From: Nanobdellota archaeon
Lineage (GTDB): Archaea > Nanobdellota > Nanobdellia > Pacearchaeales > GW2011-AR1
Assembly: GCA_022709585.1 (NCBI GenBank)
Contig: JAKLIN010000001.1
Location: 1 to 34,406 of the forward strand
Direction of reading: 5' to 3'
Length of the DNA: 34,406 bases
This document shows, piece by piece, positions 7,723-15,512 of the stretch (its first letter is position 1; every line of letters starts with the position of its first letter). The notes under the pieces are model-generated. The model did no database searches. It was not told where the DNA came from and saw only the letters and a program-made list of their open reading frames with translations. The translations under genes and the position numbers were made by a program.

Positions 7723-8993
7723 TCCATCAAAGGATCTTTAATTAATAAAAAGTATCTTCCATTATCTTTGTTTGGAAGATAATTCCTTGAAGCTTCTTGA
7801 ACCTGTTGCGAAGTTAATTGATTATATCCTTCTAAATACTGCTCAGGAGTAAGACCAGAATCTAATAAAATTTTAATCGCTTTTAGATGCCCCTCGCTTG
7901 AATCAAATGTGCTCGCAAGAGCATACCGCGTATTTTTTCTTATAGAATTCAAAGAATCTTCAGAAATTCCTTCTTTTTTTAAAGATTCAAATGCTTGGAA
8001 GAGAGTGTCCACTCCTTCATCAATTCTTTTCGCTGGAACAGCTGCAGTTACTTCAAAGATTCCCGTGTTATATGAACTTGCGTAGTTACAACTAGTACAA
8101 TAGGAAAGCCCGGATTCAAGCCCAAATTTTTTGTAGAACTGAGAAAATGGGCCTTTTCCCAAAAAGGTGGCTATAGTGTGCAAAGCACATCTATCTGGAT
8201 GCTCTTCTGGAGGAACTACCACAGAGAGTAAAATATCTGCTGCACTTTCTTCAGGGGAAAAATTATTCAAAAGCTCTTTTGCAGGAGCACGGATAACTGT
8301 TTTAAAAGGAAGTTCTGACAGAGGAGGAAATGTTCTTCTTGTATTTTCTCCCGGTTTTTCATTTCCGAAGTAATGATTAATTAATTCTGAATCATTTTTT
8401 GGTAAATTTCCTGCTAAAATTAAATCAAAGTTATTTGGATGGAACCCTCTTTGATAAAAATTTTGAAGTGCCTCGACATTTGCATTTTTTATTACATCTT
8501 CCTTACCCAAAACAAATTTTCCAAGAGGATGCTCTCGATAAATGACTCGGCTATATTCTCTTGCTAAAGGTCCGTGGTGATTAGTTCCCATTTCCACTAA
8601 TTCCCTTAAGACTCTTTTTCGTTCTCCCTCGACTCTTTCTTGATCAAAAGTTGGATGGAATGCTTGTTGGGATACTAAACTAAGCCAGTTCTCAAAATCT
8701 TCAGGAAGAAATCTCCCTAAAAAAGAGATTCTACCAATATTTGTTTGGGCATTATAATATCCTAAAGAAGGTATAATTCTTTCTAAGTCTGAAGAAGAAT
8801 GCTTTTCGGTTCCAGCTGTGACTAAACAATGCTCTAAATAATGAGCTAATCCTTCTTCACCTTCCTTTTCATTGCAAGCCCCATAATTAGCTCTTAATTC
8901 TGCGTTGATTAATCCTGAAGGAATTCTTTGCTTAGCTACAACTAATCCATTTTCTAAGGAATATTTTTCAAATCCGTCATCATGCCTTTCCAT
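7719..8993 (-). CDS. M16 family zinc metallopeptidase
   Basis: The 424-residue protein is an M16 (pitrilysin/insulinase-like) peptidase. It has the inverted zinc motif HxxEH as HYLEH within GLAHYLEHCLV (near residue 50) and a downstream glutamate in the KRVLRELVEMGTNHHGP region. HPNNFDLILAGNL and a second, inactive M16 C-terminal half follow. Its size corresponds to single-chain two-domain bacterial or archaeal members. There is no signal peptide, so it is probably cytosolic and degrades peptides. ATTTAAATC at 9016-9024 is about 26 nt upstream of the ATG. It converges on corA with a four-base overlap. Confidence 0.9.
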   Translation of the reverse strand: MERHDDGFEKYSLENGLVVAKQRIPSGLINAELRANYGACNEKEGEEGLAHYLEHCLVTAGTEKHSSSDLERIIPSLGYYNAQTNIGRISFLGRFLPEDFENWLSLVSQQAFHPTFDQERVEGERKRVLRELVEMGTNHHGPLAREYSRVIYREHPLGKFVLGKEDVIKNANVEALQNFYQRGFHPNNFDLILAGNLPKNDSELINHYFGNEKPGENTRRTFPPLSELPFKTVIRAPAKELLNNFSPEESAADILLSVVVPPEEHPDRCALHTIATFLGKGPFSQFYKKFGLESGLSYCTSCNYASSYNTGIFEVTAAVPAKRIDEGVDTLFQAFESLKKEGISEDSLNSIRKNTRYALASTFDSSEGHLKAIKILLDSGLTPEQYLEGYNQLTSQQVQEASRNYLPNKDNGRYFLLIKDPLMD

Positions 8994-9107
8994 AAAAAAG
9001 CGCGGTAATGAAGCTATTTAAATCTTATTATAGTTACTACTCAGGAGTTAGAATAATTAAATAGTTTTCTTATTTTCAAAAAAACAGAATAAGATTAATT
9101 TATAAAT

Positions 9108-9179
9108 AGCCCTACCAGGATTCGAACCTGGGTCTTGGCCTCCAAAGGGCCACATTCTTGACCACTGAACTATAGGGCT
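9108..9179 (-). tRNA. tRNA-Gln (anticodon UUG)
   Basis: A full cloverleaf folds on the minus strand: acceptor AGCCCTA/TAGGGCT, D-stem GTTC/GAAT, anticodon stem TGGCC/GGCCA with loop CTTTGGA giving anticodon UUG (reads CAA), and T-arm CCAGG-TTCGAAT-CCTGG. It is 72 nt with no intron and no encoded CCA, so CCA must be added enzymatically. Confidence 0.96.
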
Positions 9180-9219
9180 TTCACAAGCTACTCAAAACTG
9201 CAAAAATAAAACCTAATCT

Positions 9220-10035
9220 TTATTTAAAAACTCTTTCATAGAATAATTCTCGGTTAACCTCTTCTTTTCCTAAGTCTAAACCTAAAAGTCTTTTCAAGCT
9301 AAATGGGCGATATTTTTCGCCGATTAAAACAGCTGCGAGTTTCTTGTATTCTTCAGCTCCTTTTGAATGGGGCTTGTGCTTGGAAAAAGGAGTGAACTTG
9401 GAAATAGAATTAACAACTTCTTCATCTTCTGGAATAACTGCTAAAACAGGCACATCCAATGTGTCTTCAATCTCTTTTATTGTTAATTCAAAAGACTTGC
9501 CATAAACTTTATTCAAAATTAAGCCATCAATTTTTACACCTCTTCTTCGAGCATGAACAATTGCTTTTAACGTTGAACTAAGAGTCGGATAATCGGGAGT
9601 TGTAACCACAATCAGCCTATCTGAAGCCATCATCACTGCAAGAGTTTCATCGTTAAGAGCCGGAGAAGAATCGATTATAATAAAATCATAATCTTGCTTC
9701 AATGGTTTTAATTTATTCTTTAATCTAAGAGGATTTATTTGTTTATCAAAAAAGATTGAAGCAGGAATCAAATCAAAATAATCTAAATGTTGAATTGCAG
9801 ATTTCGCAGTTTTAGAACCTTCAAGAACATGATGCAAACTCACTTTAGGATCAACAACTTTCAAGTGCATTCCCAGATTTGGAGCAGAGAGATTAGCATC
9901 CACTAAAAGCACTTTTCTTTGGAAATCACTTATTGCAGCCCCCAAAGAACTGACAACAGAAGTTTTACCAACTCCTCCTTTTAAGCTAAGAATTCCCAGA
10001 ATATCACCCTCTTTTCCCTTCCCCTCTTTTTCCAT
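9220..10035 (-). CDS. MinD/ParA-family ATPase
   Basis: The 271-residue protein has the deviant Walker A motif LKGGVGKTSVVSSLG near residue 18, an adjacent LLVDANLSAPNLGMHL switch, DFIIIDSSPAL (Walker B-like, about 118-128) and GLILNKVYG, all as in archaeal MinD proteins. These dimerise with ATP on membranes or nucleic acid and position partner complexes. The C-terminal 50 residues replace the clean amphipathic helix of bacterial MinD with a charged segment (LKRLLGLDLGKEEVNRELF) that could still bind membrane. No MinE or ParB partner is nearby, so its cargo is unknown. It is divergent from the S15 gene. Confidence 0.9.
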   Translation of the reverse strand: MEKEGKGKEGDILGILSLKGGVGKTSVVSSLGAAISDFQRKVLLVDANLSAPNLGMHLKVVDPKVSLHHVLEGSKTAKSAIQHLDYFDLIPASIFFDKQINPLRLKNKLKPLKQDYDFIIIDSSPALNDETLAVMMASDRLIVVTTPDYPTLSSTLKAIVHARRRGVKIDGLILNKVYGKSFELTIKEIEDTLDVPVLAVIPEDEEVVNSISKFTPFSKHKPHSKGAEEYKKLAAVLIGEKYRPFSLKRLLGLDLGKEEVNRELFYERVFK

Positions 10036-10054
10036 AATAGAATCATATAGAGAG

Positions 10055-10066
10055 AATTTAAATATT
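10055..10066 (-). promoter_or_regulatory. TATA-like promoter for the MinD-like gene
   Basis: On the minus strand AATATTTAAATT is centred about 26 nt before the ATG at 10035. Confidence 0.5.
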
Positions 10067-10079
10067 TTTCATACAGCAA

Positions 10080-10090
10080 GATTTAAAAAA
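10080..10090 (+). promoter_or_regulatory. TATA-like promoter for rps15
   Basis: GATTTAAAAAA is centred about 26 nt before the ATG at 10111 with no Shine-Dalgarno motif. Confidence 0.5.
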
Positions 10091-10110
10091 GCATTTCGCA
10101 ATCTACTACC

Positions 10111-10491
10111 ATGCCAAAAAAAGCAAGCTCAAAAAAAGCAAAGAAAGCTGAAAAAACAGAAGAAAAAGCTGAAAAAGTGAAGCTTTCTGCAGAAGAATTT
10201 GAAAAGAAAGTTATAGAATTAGCTAAAGAAGGTTTAACCTCTGAAAAAATTGGGGAAAAGCTTAGAAAGCAAGGAATTCACTCAAAAGAATACAACAAAA
10301 AGATTTCTAAAATACTTAAAGAAAAGAACCTTTACAAAAACCCTGATTTAAAGAATATTGAAGAAAAATTAGGAAGAATTGATAATCACTACGCAAGAAA
10401 TAAGCAAGACAAAAAAACGTTGAAATCTAGAGAAAGAATACAGGGAAAGTTAAGACAGTTGAAGAATTATTTTTCACGCCAATCAAATTAA
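10111..10491 (+). CDS. rps15: small ribosomal subunit protein S15 (uS15)
   Basis: This is the archaeal form of uS15, a 16S rRNA-binding protein of the small-subunit platform. Residues 1-27 are a Lys/Ala/Glu-rich extension. The rest has the archaeal N-terminal helices (VIELAKEGLTSEKIGEKLRK, about 38-57) and the conserved core ending in KSRERIQGKLRQLKNYFSR. The size, 126 residues, is slightly short of typical archaeal S15 at about 150. The RecJ-like DHH gene follows 26 bases downstream, as seen in other archaea where rps15 neighbours a DHH phosphoesterase. Confidence 0.93.
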   Translation: MPKKASSKKAKKAEKTEEKAEKVKLSAEEFEKKVIELAKEGLTSEKIGEKLRKQGIHSKEYNKKISKILKEKNLYKNPDLKNIEEKLGRIDNHYARNKQDKKTLKSRERIQGKLRQLKNYFSRQSN

Positions 10492-10517
10492 TATTAAATT
10501 AGTTTCTTTAATTTAAA

Positions 10518-11930
10518 ATGGAAGAAGAGGTATCAATTGGCAAAAGTGAAAGCACTGATTTTGTAAGTCTTAAAGAAGCAATAAATTATCTTGCTGAAAG
10601 GTTTCAAAAGCAGTCTGAAAAATCTCCGGTCCATGTTGTAAGCCATTTTGACACAGATGGAATAACTTCTGCTTCAATCATCACTAAATGTTTACAGAGA
10701 GATGATGTGGAATTTGATTTGACAATTTTAAAAAGTTTAACACCTGAAATAATTTCCACGCTTCCAAAAGAGGGAATTTTATTTTTCTTGGATTTAGCTT
10801 CAAACTCTTTGGATATCTTAGCAACACTTAACCAGCAAGTGTTCATATTGGACCATCACGAAGTAAGCCAAGAAATTCCAGAAAATGTGACTATTGCAAA
10901 TCCTAGACTCCAAGAATCCAATGAAGAAATAAGCAGTGCGGGATTATGTTATCTTTTTGCAAAAAAAATAAGTTCAGAAAATAAAGATTTAGCGCCTCTT
11001 GCAATTGTTGGAATGGTTGGAGACTCAATTGAAACAATCAGTTTGAACAATAGCGAAATCGCCCGTGATTCTGAAGTTATTATTAAAAAAGGATTAAAGA
11101 TTTACCCATCCACTCGCCCAATTAATCGTGCTTTGGAGTTCAGTTCAAGCCCTTATATTCCTGGAGTTACTGGAGATAGAGAAGGAGTTGTACAATTATT
11201 ACGGGATGCAAAAATTGAAAGAGACGATGGAAAATACAAAAATTTAATTGAATTAAGCGAAGAAGAAATGACAAGAATTGTTACTGCAATTATGCTTAAA
11301 ACAATGAAAAAAAGCGAAGAAGGAATTATTGGAAATATTTTCTTGATTAAGCAATTCAATCAATTAGAAGACGCAAGAGAATTAAGTGCTAAAATAAATG
11401 CAACAAGCAGATTAGGCGAGCCTTACAAAGCAGTGCTTTATTGTTTGGGACAAGCGGATGCAAAAAAGAGTGTTGAAAACATGTATGCTAAATACAAACA
11501 ATTCATAATCTCAGGTTTAAAGAAAGTTGAAAAATTGGAAAAAGCAGAAGGAAAAGGATATTTGATAATCAATGCAAAAAATGAAATAAGCGATGCAATC
11601 ATAGGAGTTATTGCAAGCATTCTTTCTCATTCTTCTGTTTACGAAGAAGGAACCATTATTGTGGCAATGTCTTATTCTGAGGAAAAAAAGATAAAAGTTT
11701 CTGGAAGAGCTGTCGGAAAAACGAATAGAAATTTAAGGGAAATCTTTGAAAGAGTCACCTTAAATATTGGCGGAGAATTTGGAGGGCACCCTCAAGCAGC
11801 AGGGTGCATCATTGATTCCATGAGAGAACAAGAATTTATTGAAACAATTAAAAAAAGTTTAGAAATTGAATTAGTTAAAATAAATCCTAGTCCAGTTAAT
11901 CCTCAAGAAAATCAATCTCAAAACCTTTAA
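10518..11930 (+). CDS. archaeal RecJ-like DHH/DHHA1 single-strand exonuclease (Cdc45-related)
   Basis: The 470-residue protein belongs to the archaeal RecJ/GAN group of DHH phosphoesterases, relatives of Cdc45 that associate with GINS. Motifs in order are HFDTDGITSAS (43-53, metal-binding Asp residues), FFLDLASN (89-96), LDHHEV (111-116, the DHH motif), GMVGDSIE near residue 170, and a DHHA1 domain ending in IGGEFGGHPQAAGC near 430. All catalytic acidic residues appear present, so it is probably an active nuclease. ATATTAAATTAG at 10492-10503 lies about 20-25 nt before the ATG. It sits between rps15 and the aIF2-alpha gene. Confidence 0.9.
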   Translation: MEEEVSIGKSESTDFVSLKEAINYLAERFQKQSEKSPVHVVSHFDTDGITSASIITKCLQRDDVEFDLTILKSLTPEIISTLPKEGILFFLDLASNSLDILATLNQQVFILDHHEVSQEIPENVTIANPRLQESNEEISSAGLCYLFAKKISSENKDLAPLAIVGMVGDSIETISLNNSEIARDSEVIIKKGLKIYPSTRPINRALEFSSSPYIPGVTGDREGVVQLLRDAKIERDDGKYKNLIELSEEEMTRIVTAIMLKTMKKSEEGIIGNIFLIKQFNQLEDARELSAKINATSRLGEPYKAVLYCLGQADAKKSVENMYAKYKQFIISGLKKVEKLEKAEGKGYLIINAKNEISDAIIGVIASILSHSSVYEEGTIIVAMSYSEEKKIKVSGRAVGKTNRNLREIFERVTLNIGGEFGGHPQAAGCIIDSMREQEFIETIKKSLEIELVKINPSPVNPQENQSQNL

Positions 11931-11954
11931 AACCCCTTATTCTATCCTTAATTT

Positions 11955-12653
11955 ATGGAACTTGAAGAAGGAAACAATGTGCTCTGCACTGTTGATAAAA
12001 TAATAGGAACAACTGTATTTGTAAAGATAGAAAACAATGGAGAAGGAACAATAATCACGAGTGAAATTGCTCCAGGAAGAATAAGAAACATCAGGGATTA
12101 TGTTGTCCCAAAAAAGAAAATTGTTTGCAAAATTTTAAGAATTTCTGGAGACAGAATTGATTTATCTTTAAGAAGAGTCACTCCAAAAGAAAGAAAAGAA
12201 GTTTTAGAAGAATACAGTGAAGAAAAAAGCTATGAAAGCATAATCAGAAGATTCTTGGAAAACAAAGCTGAAGAAGTTTTAACTAAGATTAAGCAAAAAG
12301 GGAGAATTTATGATTTCATTGAAGAAGCCAAAGAGGATGCAAAAGAGTTTGAAGCTTTAGCGGGAAAAGAACTAGCTAAAAAAATCTTAGATATTGTCAA
12401 AACTGAAAAGAAAAAATCAATTGTTGTAAAAAAAGAGATTTGTTTAAGAACAACAAATCCAGAAGGACTGAATGAAATAAAAAAACTTTTTGAAGGAATC
12501 AAAGATGCAGAAATAAATTATATCTGCGCAGGCAAGTATTCCTTGAAAATAGAGTCAAGCGATGCTAAAAAAGCAGACACTAGACTAAGAGAAATCATCT
12601 CTGAGATTGAAAAGAAAACAAAAAAACACGATTTCGAATTCTCTGCTCTTTAA
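11955..12653 (+). CDS. translation initiation factor aIF2 subunit alpha
   Basis: The 232-residue protein is the alpha subunit of aIF2, which delivers initiator Met-tRNA. Residues 1-80 form an S1-type OB fold (GNNVLCTVDKIIGTTVFVKI, and IRNIRDYVVPKKKIVCKILR). A helical domain spans about 85-165 and a C-terminal alpha/beta domain about 155-232. The eukaryotic regulatory Ser51 region corresponds to SEIAPGRIRNIRD; the serine position is occupied by a glycine/arginine stretch. It is roughly 30 residues shorter than typical archaeal proteins, at the C-terminus. CTTTAAAAC at 11925-11933 overlaps the end of the DHH gene and could drive a leaderless transcript. Confidence 0.92.
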   Translation: MELEEGNNVLCTVDKIIGTTVFVKIENNGEGTIITSEIAPGRIRNIRDYVVPKKKIVCKILRISGDRIDLSLRRVTPKERKEVLEEYSEEKSYESIIRRFLENKAEEVLTKIKQKGRIYDFIEEAKEDAKEFEALAGKELAKKILDIVKTEKKKSIVVKKEICLRTTNPEGLNEIKKLFEGIKDAEINYICAGKYSLKIESSDAKKADTRLREIISEIEKKTKKHDFEFSAL

Positions 12654-12725
12654 TCTAAACCGAATAATTAGTGAGTATTATAAAATGGTAATTTCCGAGG
12701 ATGTTTTAAGATTTAGTATCATAAA

Positions 12726-12735
12726 GCTTAAAAAC
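12726..12735 (+). promoter_or_regulatory. TATA-like promoter for the Nudix-like gene
   Basis: GCTTAAAAAC is centred about 26 nt before the ATG at 12756. Confidence 0.45.
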
Positions 12736-12755
12736 CAGAACAGGCATCTGAGTAT

Positions 12756-13187
12756 ATGAAAAAGATAAAACTATTCCGCCCAGTGGATCCAATAAAAAAA
12801 GCAGACATATTCAGAGTAAGATTAATTGGAATTATATTCAATCCAAGAACCAGAAAAATCCTTCTTGAGAAGAACACCGGGGAAAAAGAGTTTAGTTTTC
12901 TTGATGGAGGATTAAGGCACAATGAGGAATTAGACAAAGCATTGAAAAGGATGATTCTTGAAAAAACAGGATTCAAGGTGCACAACTTAGGGGCAGTTTA
13001 TGCAGAGAATATGCTTCCTGAAAGGCACAAATTGAAATTGTATTTCTTGTGCGAAGCAACAGAGGGAACTCAAAAGATAGGCCCAGGAGTAGATGCATTA
13101 AAATGGATTTCCCCAAAAGACACAGAAAAAACAATAAAAGAAAAGATTTCTCCAAGATTAAAAGAATATCTTTCTAACTTAGCTTAA
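12756..13187 (+). CDS. Nudix-fold protein with degenerate catalytic box
   Basis: The 143-residue protein has a Nudix-like architecture. The box GX5EX7REUXEEXGU aligns at residues 51-73 (GGLRHNEELDKALKR, then MILEKTGF): Gly51, Glu57, Arg65, Glu69 and Gly72 are in place. Two metal-binding glutamates are replaced: the Glu of RE by Met66 and the second Glu of EE by Lys70. Nudix hydrolases cleave nucleoside diphosphate derivatives using Mg2+ held by these residues, so this copy is probably inactive or uses unusual chemistry. It may be a binding or regulatory protein. It lies between aIF2-alpha and a short Nop10-like gene on the same strand. Confidence 0.7.
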   Translation: MKKIKLFRPVDPIKKADIFRVRLIGIIFNPRTRKILLEKNTGEKEFSFLDGGLRHNEELDKALKRMILEKTGFKVHNLGAVYAENMLPERHKLKLYFLCEATEGTQKIGPGVDALKWISPKDTEKTIKEKISPRLKEYLSNLA

Positions 13188-13227
13188 TTCTCTGAGCAAG
13201 TTTAAAGTAAGATTTACGAATATTAAA

Positions 13228-13380
13228 ATGAAACTCAAATTTTTTATTGATTCCAAGAAAAAGAAAGTTTACACTCTTCAAGAAGAGAAAGAAAACAAAA
13301 AAACTCAGGATGCTCATTACAAGTTTATTAAGTTCAAAGACAGAGCTGAACAAGAAGACAATTTGCAAGAGTCAGATTAA
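13228..13380 (+). CDS. 50-aa basic/acidic protein, possible eukaryote-like Nop10
   Basis: This 50-residue ORF begins MKLKFFIDSKKKKVYTLQEE and later has KTQDAHYKFIKFKDRA. The pattern of a short beta hairpin ending in VYTL, then an AH dipeptide and an F-rich segment, resembles eukaryotic Nop10 (which also has VYTL and SAHPARF and lacks zinc cysteines). In many archaea Nop10 of box H/ACA RNPs is encoded just after aIF2-alpha, as here with one gene between. Usual archaeal Nop10 has a four-cysteine zinc ribbon that is absent here. TTTAAAG at 13201-13207 is about 25 nt before the ATG. The stop overlaps that of the convergent EndoQ gene. The gene is likely real; the identity is tentative. Confidence 0.5.
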   Translation: MKLKFFIDSKKKKVYTLQEEKENKKTQDAHYKFIKFKDRAEQEDNLQESD

Positions 13381-14606
13381 GTTAATGTTGCTTGCTTTTC
13401 ATCAATCAAAGCTTGCCCGTATTCTCCATCATAACCCGGGATAACTTTTATTTTTCCTTCGCGATTTTTCAAAATAAGCTCAACAAGTTTTTCACTGCAT
13501 TTCACAAGAAGTTTTTCTTTAGGGATTTTCAATAAAACGTCTAATTCATTTTTAAACTCGGAGATGACTTGATCGTAAACACTCCAAGATTTTTTACTTT
13601 CCAAAGGGCTGCTTTCTGCAAGAGAGATTAATTCTTGCAAAGGAACAATCTTGAAATATTCTTTTGCACTGCCCGGTTTAAATCCTTTAGGATGAGCTGC
13701 AATTTCTTCAACTCTGTACTCCACTCCAATAGTCATTTGCTTTCCGCAAACAGGACATTTTCCATTAAGTTGCTTGGTTTTTTCAGGAGAGCAGGAAAAA
13801 TTACAATTTCTATGTCCATCCCAGTGATATTTTCCGTATTCTGGAGGTGTTTCAATTGTGCCTGCTAATCCTCTGCCTGTGCGAATTGCGCGAACAATAT
13901 TTTCATAGCTTAATTCAGGAATATCAAATATTGTCGCTTCTCTTCCAATTCTAAAAGGCCAAAAGCTGTGAGCATCTGAAAAGCTGACAACTTTAACTTT
14001 GCCTGAAGCAATCTCAGGGAATCTCCAAAGCATTTCAGGGTCAGCACTCATTCCTGATTCAACAGCATAAATTTTATCTGTCTGATTTCCAAAACATTCT
14101 TTTAAAGAATTAAACCCAGACTTGCTTCCGAATATTCCAAAATAAGGAGTCATGCAATGTGCAGGAATAATCTCAATTAAATCGTCAATTTTTTTCAAAT
14201 CTTCAACAAATTGTTCTGCATCAATTCCAAAAATAGGCCTACCATCATAATCAATTCTTCCTTTAGAAGAAACGTATTCTGTAAATTTATCTGCAATTTT
14301 TTCATTTGGAACAAGAACAACGAGATGAACAGCTCTTCCTTTTCCTCCTCTGCTGTACATTAAACTAATTTCAGTTTGCCATAAAAAAGCAACTTTTCTA
14401 TTTTTAGTCCAAAGAATTCCTTTATCATCCTCAGTTAGTTTTTCTGCGATTTCTTTTCTGTAAATTGGATGTTGAAAATCACCTGTTCCAATTAAATTAA
14501 GCCCTTTTGTTTTTCCATAATTTTCAAGGTTTTCTATACTTAAATTTTTAGAAGTCGCACGAGAATGACGAGAATGCACATGCAGGTCTGCAATTATTTC
14601 AGCCAT
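13377..14606 (-). CDS. endonuclease Q (PHP-family deaminated-base endonuclease)
   Basis: The 409-residue protein matches EndoQ of Thermococcales, which nicks DNA 5' of uracil, hypoxanthine, xanthine and abasic sites. The PHP-domain metal motif DLHVHSRHSRATSK lies at 7-20, LIGTGDFQHP near 37-46, IIPAHCMTPYFGIFG near 150, and SFSDAHSFWPFRIGREAT near 210. A zinc finger (CNFSC near 270 and CPVC near 288) and a helical C-terminal domain ending in PGYDGEYG follow, the order known for EndoQ. It is transcribed convergently with the Nop10-like gene and divergently from ndk. ATTATTAAAAG near 14626-14636 is about 25 nt before its ATG. Confidence 0.9.
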   Translation of the reverse strand: MAEIIADLHVHSRHSRATSKNLSIENLENYGKTKGLNLIGTGDFQHPIYRKEIAEKLTEDDKGILWTKNRKVAFLWQTEISLMYSRGGKGRAVHLVVLVPNEKIADKFTEYVSSKGRIDYDGRPIFGIDAEQFVEDLKKIDDLIEIIPAHCMTPYFGIFGSKSGFNSLKECFGNQTDKIYAVESGMSADPEMLWRFPEIASGKVKVVSFSDAHSFWPFRIGREATIFDIPELSYENIVRAIRTGRGLAGTIETPPEYGKYHWDGHRNCNFSCSPEKTKQLNGKCPVCGKQMTIGVEYRVEEIAAHPKGFKPGSAKEYFKIVPLQELISLAESSPLESKKSWSVYDQVISEFKNELDVLLKIPKEKLLVKCSEKLVELILKNREGKIKVIPGYDGEYGQALIDEKQATLT

Positions 14607-14702
14607 AAAATATTGAAAAGATTTGCTTTTAATAATTTAACTTTTCTTGTAAAATTTTACTACTTAACCGAACCAAATAAGTATGTTCAACACAAAACAA
14701 AA

Positions 14703-14712
14703 CTTTATAAAA
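14703..14712 (+). promoter_or_regulatory. TATA-like promoter for ndk
   Basis: CTTTATAAAA is centred about 26 nt before the ATG at 14734. Confidence 0.55.
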
Positions 14713-14733
14713 TCTAAAAGGTAGCTTTAAACA

Positions 14734-15324
14734 ATGACTGAAAAAACTCTTGTATTAATCAAACCAGATGCAGTTAAAAAAAGCATTTGCGGAAAGATTC
14801 TTTCTAAGTTTGAAGATGCTGGATTGAAAATTGTTGGAATAAAGATGGTTTGGGCAGATGAGAATCTTGCAAGAAATCATTATTATTTAGATGAAACCTG
14901 GGCAAGAAGCGTTTACGAGAAAAAAAAGAAAAGTTGCGAGGAACAAGGTAAAGACTTTCCTTGCAAAGACCCCTTGGAAGTTGGAAAACAGATTCAATCT
15001 TGGAATGTGGAATATTTAATGGAAGGCCCAGTAATAGCAATGGTGCTCGAAGGAAATTATGCTGTTGAAATTGTAAGAAAACTCGTTGGTTCAACAGAAC
15101 CGAAATCATCTGCTCCTGGAACAATTAGGGGAGATTTTGCTTCAACAGAATCATATGGACTTGCAGATTATGAAAAAAGAGTTTTAAGAACATTAGTTCA
15201 TGCTTCAGACTCCCCAGAAAATGCAAAAAGAGAAATTGCTTTGTGGTTTAATATTGATGAATTGCATTCCAATTACAAAACAATTCATGATTTCCTTTTA
15301 AGAGAATACCACCCAGAAGACTAA
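14734..15324 (+). CDS. ndk: nucleoside-diphosphate kinase with internal insertion
   Basis: NDK transfers the gamma-phosphate of ATP to NDPs through a phosphohistidine. The start TLVLIKPDAVKKS, the GPVIAMVLEG core and the ATP-site GTIRGDFA segment are family hallmarks. The active-site histidine lies in LVHASDSPENAKREI (near residue 154). The protein has 196 residues against the usual 135-155; the extra residues are an insertion at about 58-85 (KKKKSCEEQGKDFPCKDP and nearby), in the substrate-proximal helical region, plus a slightly long C-terminus. All catalytic residues are present, so it should be active. Confidence 0.94.
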   Translation: MTEKTLVLIKPDAVKKSICGKILSKFEDAGLKIVGIKMVWADENLARNHYYLDETWARSVYEKKKKSCEEQGKDFPCKDPLEVGKQIQSWNVEYLMEGPVIAMVLEGNYAVEIVRKLVGSTEPKSSAPGTIRGDFASTESYGLADYEKRVLRTLVHASDSPENAKREIALWFNIDELHSNYKTIHDFLLREYHPED

Positions 15325-15402
15325 ATTCCGATTAAGTTAAGTTTTTAATACAACCGAATTCTGATAATATGGAGTTAGCATAAAAATAACTAACTTAAAC
15401 AA

Positions 15403-15473
15403 GCCCCTATAGTTAAGTGGATATAATGACTCCTTGCGGAGGAGTTGTCCGAGGTTCGAATCCTCGTAGGGGC
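15403..15473 (+). tRNA. tRNA-Arg (anticodon GCG)
   Basis: Cloverleaf: acceptor GCCCCTA/TAGGGGC, D-stem GTTA/TAAT, anticodon stem ACTCC/GGAGT with loop TTGCGGA giving anticodon GCG (reads CGC/CGU), T-arm CGAGG-TTCGAAT-CCTCG. It is 71 nt, has no intron and no encoded CCA. An AT-rich CATAAAAAT at 15379-15387 lies about 20 nt upstream. Confidence 0.96.
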
Positions 15474-15512
15474 GTGTAAAAAATTCTGAATAAATTGGCG
15501 TGAAATAAAAAA

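Noticed and set aside
12685..12759. 24-codon ORF ending in an ATGA overlap with the Nudix-like gene
   Set aside because: It contains the TATA-like element of the Nudix-like gene within it and has no plausible promoter of its own; probably chance.
13247..13444. 65-codon plus frame overlapping the Nop10-like gene
   Set aside because: It overlaps both the 50-aa gene and the EndoQ 3' end out of frame; its Lys/Arg-rich composition follows from the A-rich DNA.
14682..14723. short plus ORF before ndk
   Set aside because: 13 codons spanning the ndk TATA element, no start signal of its own.
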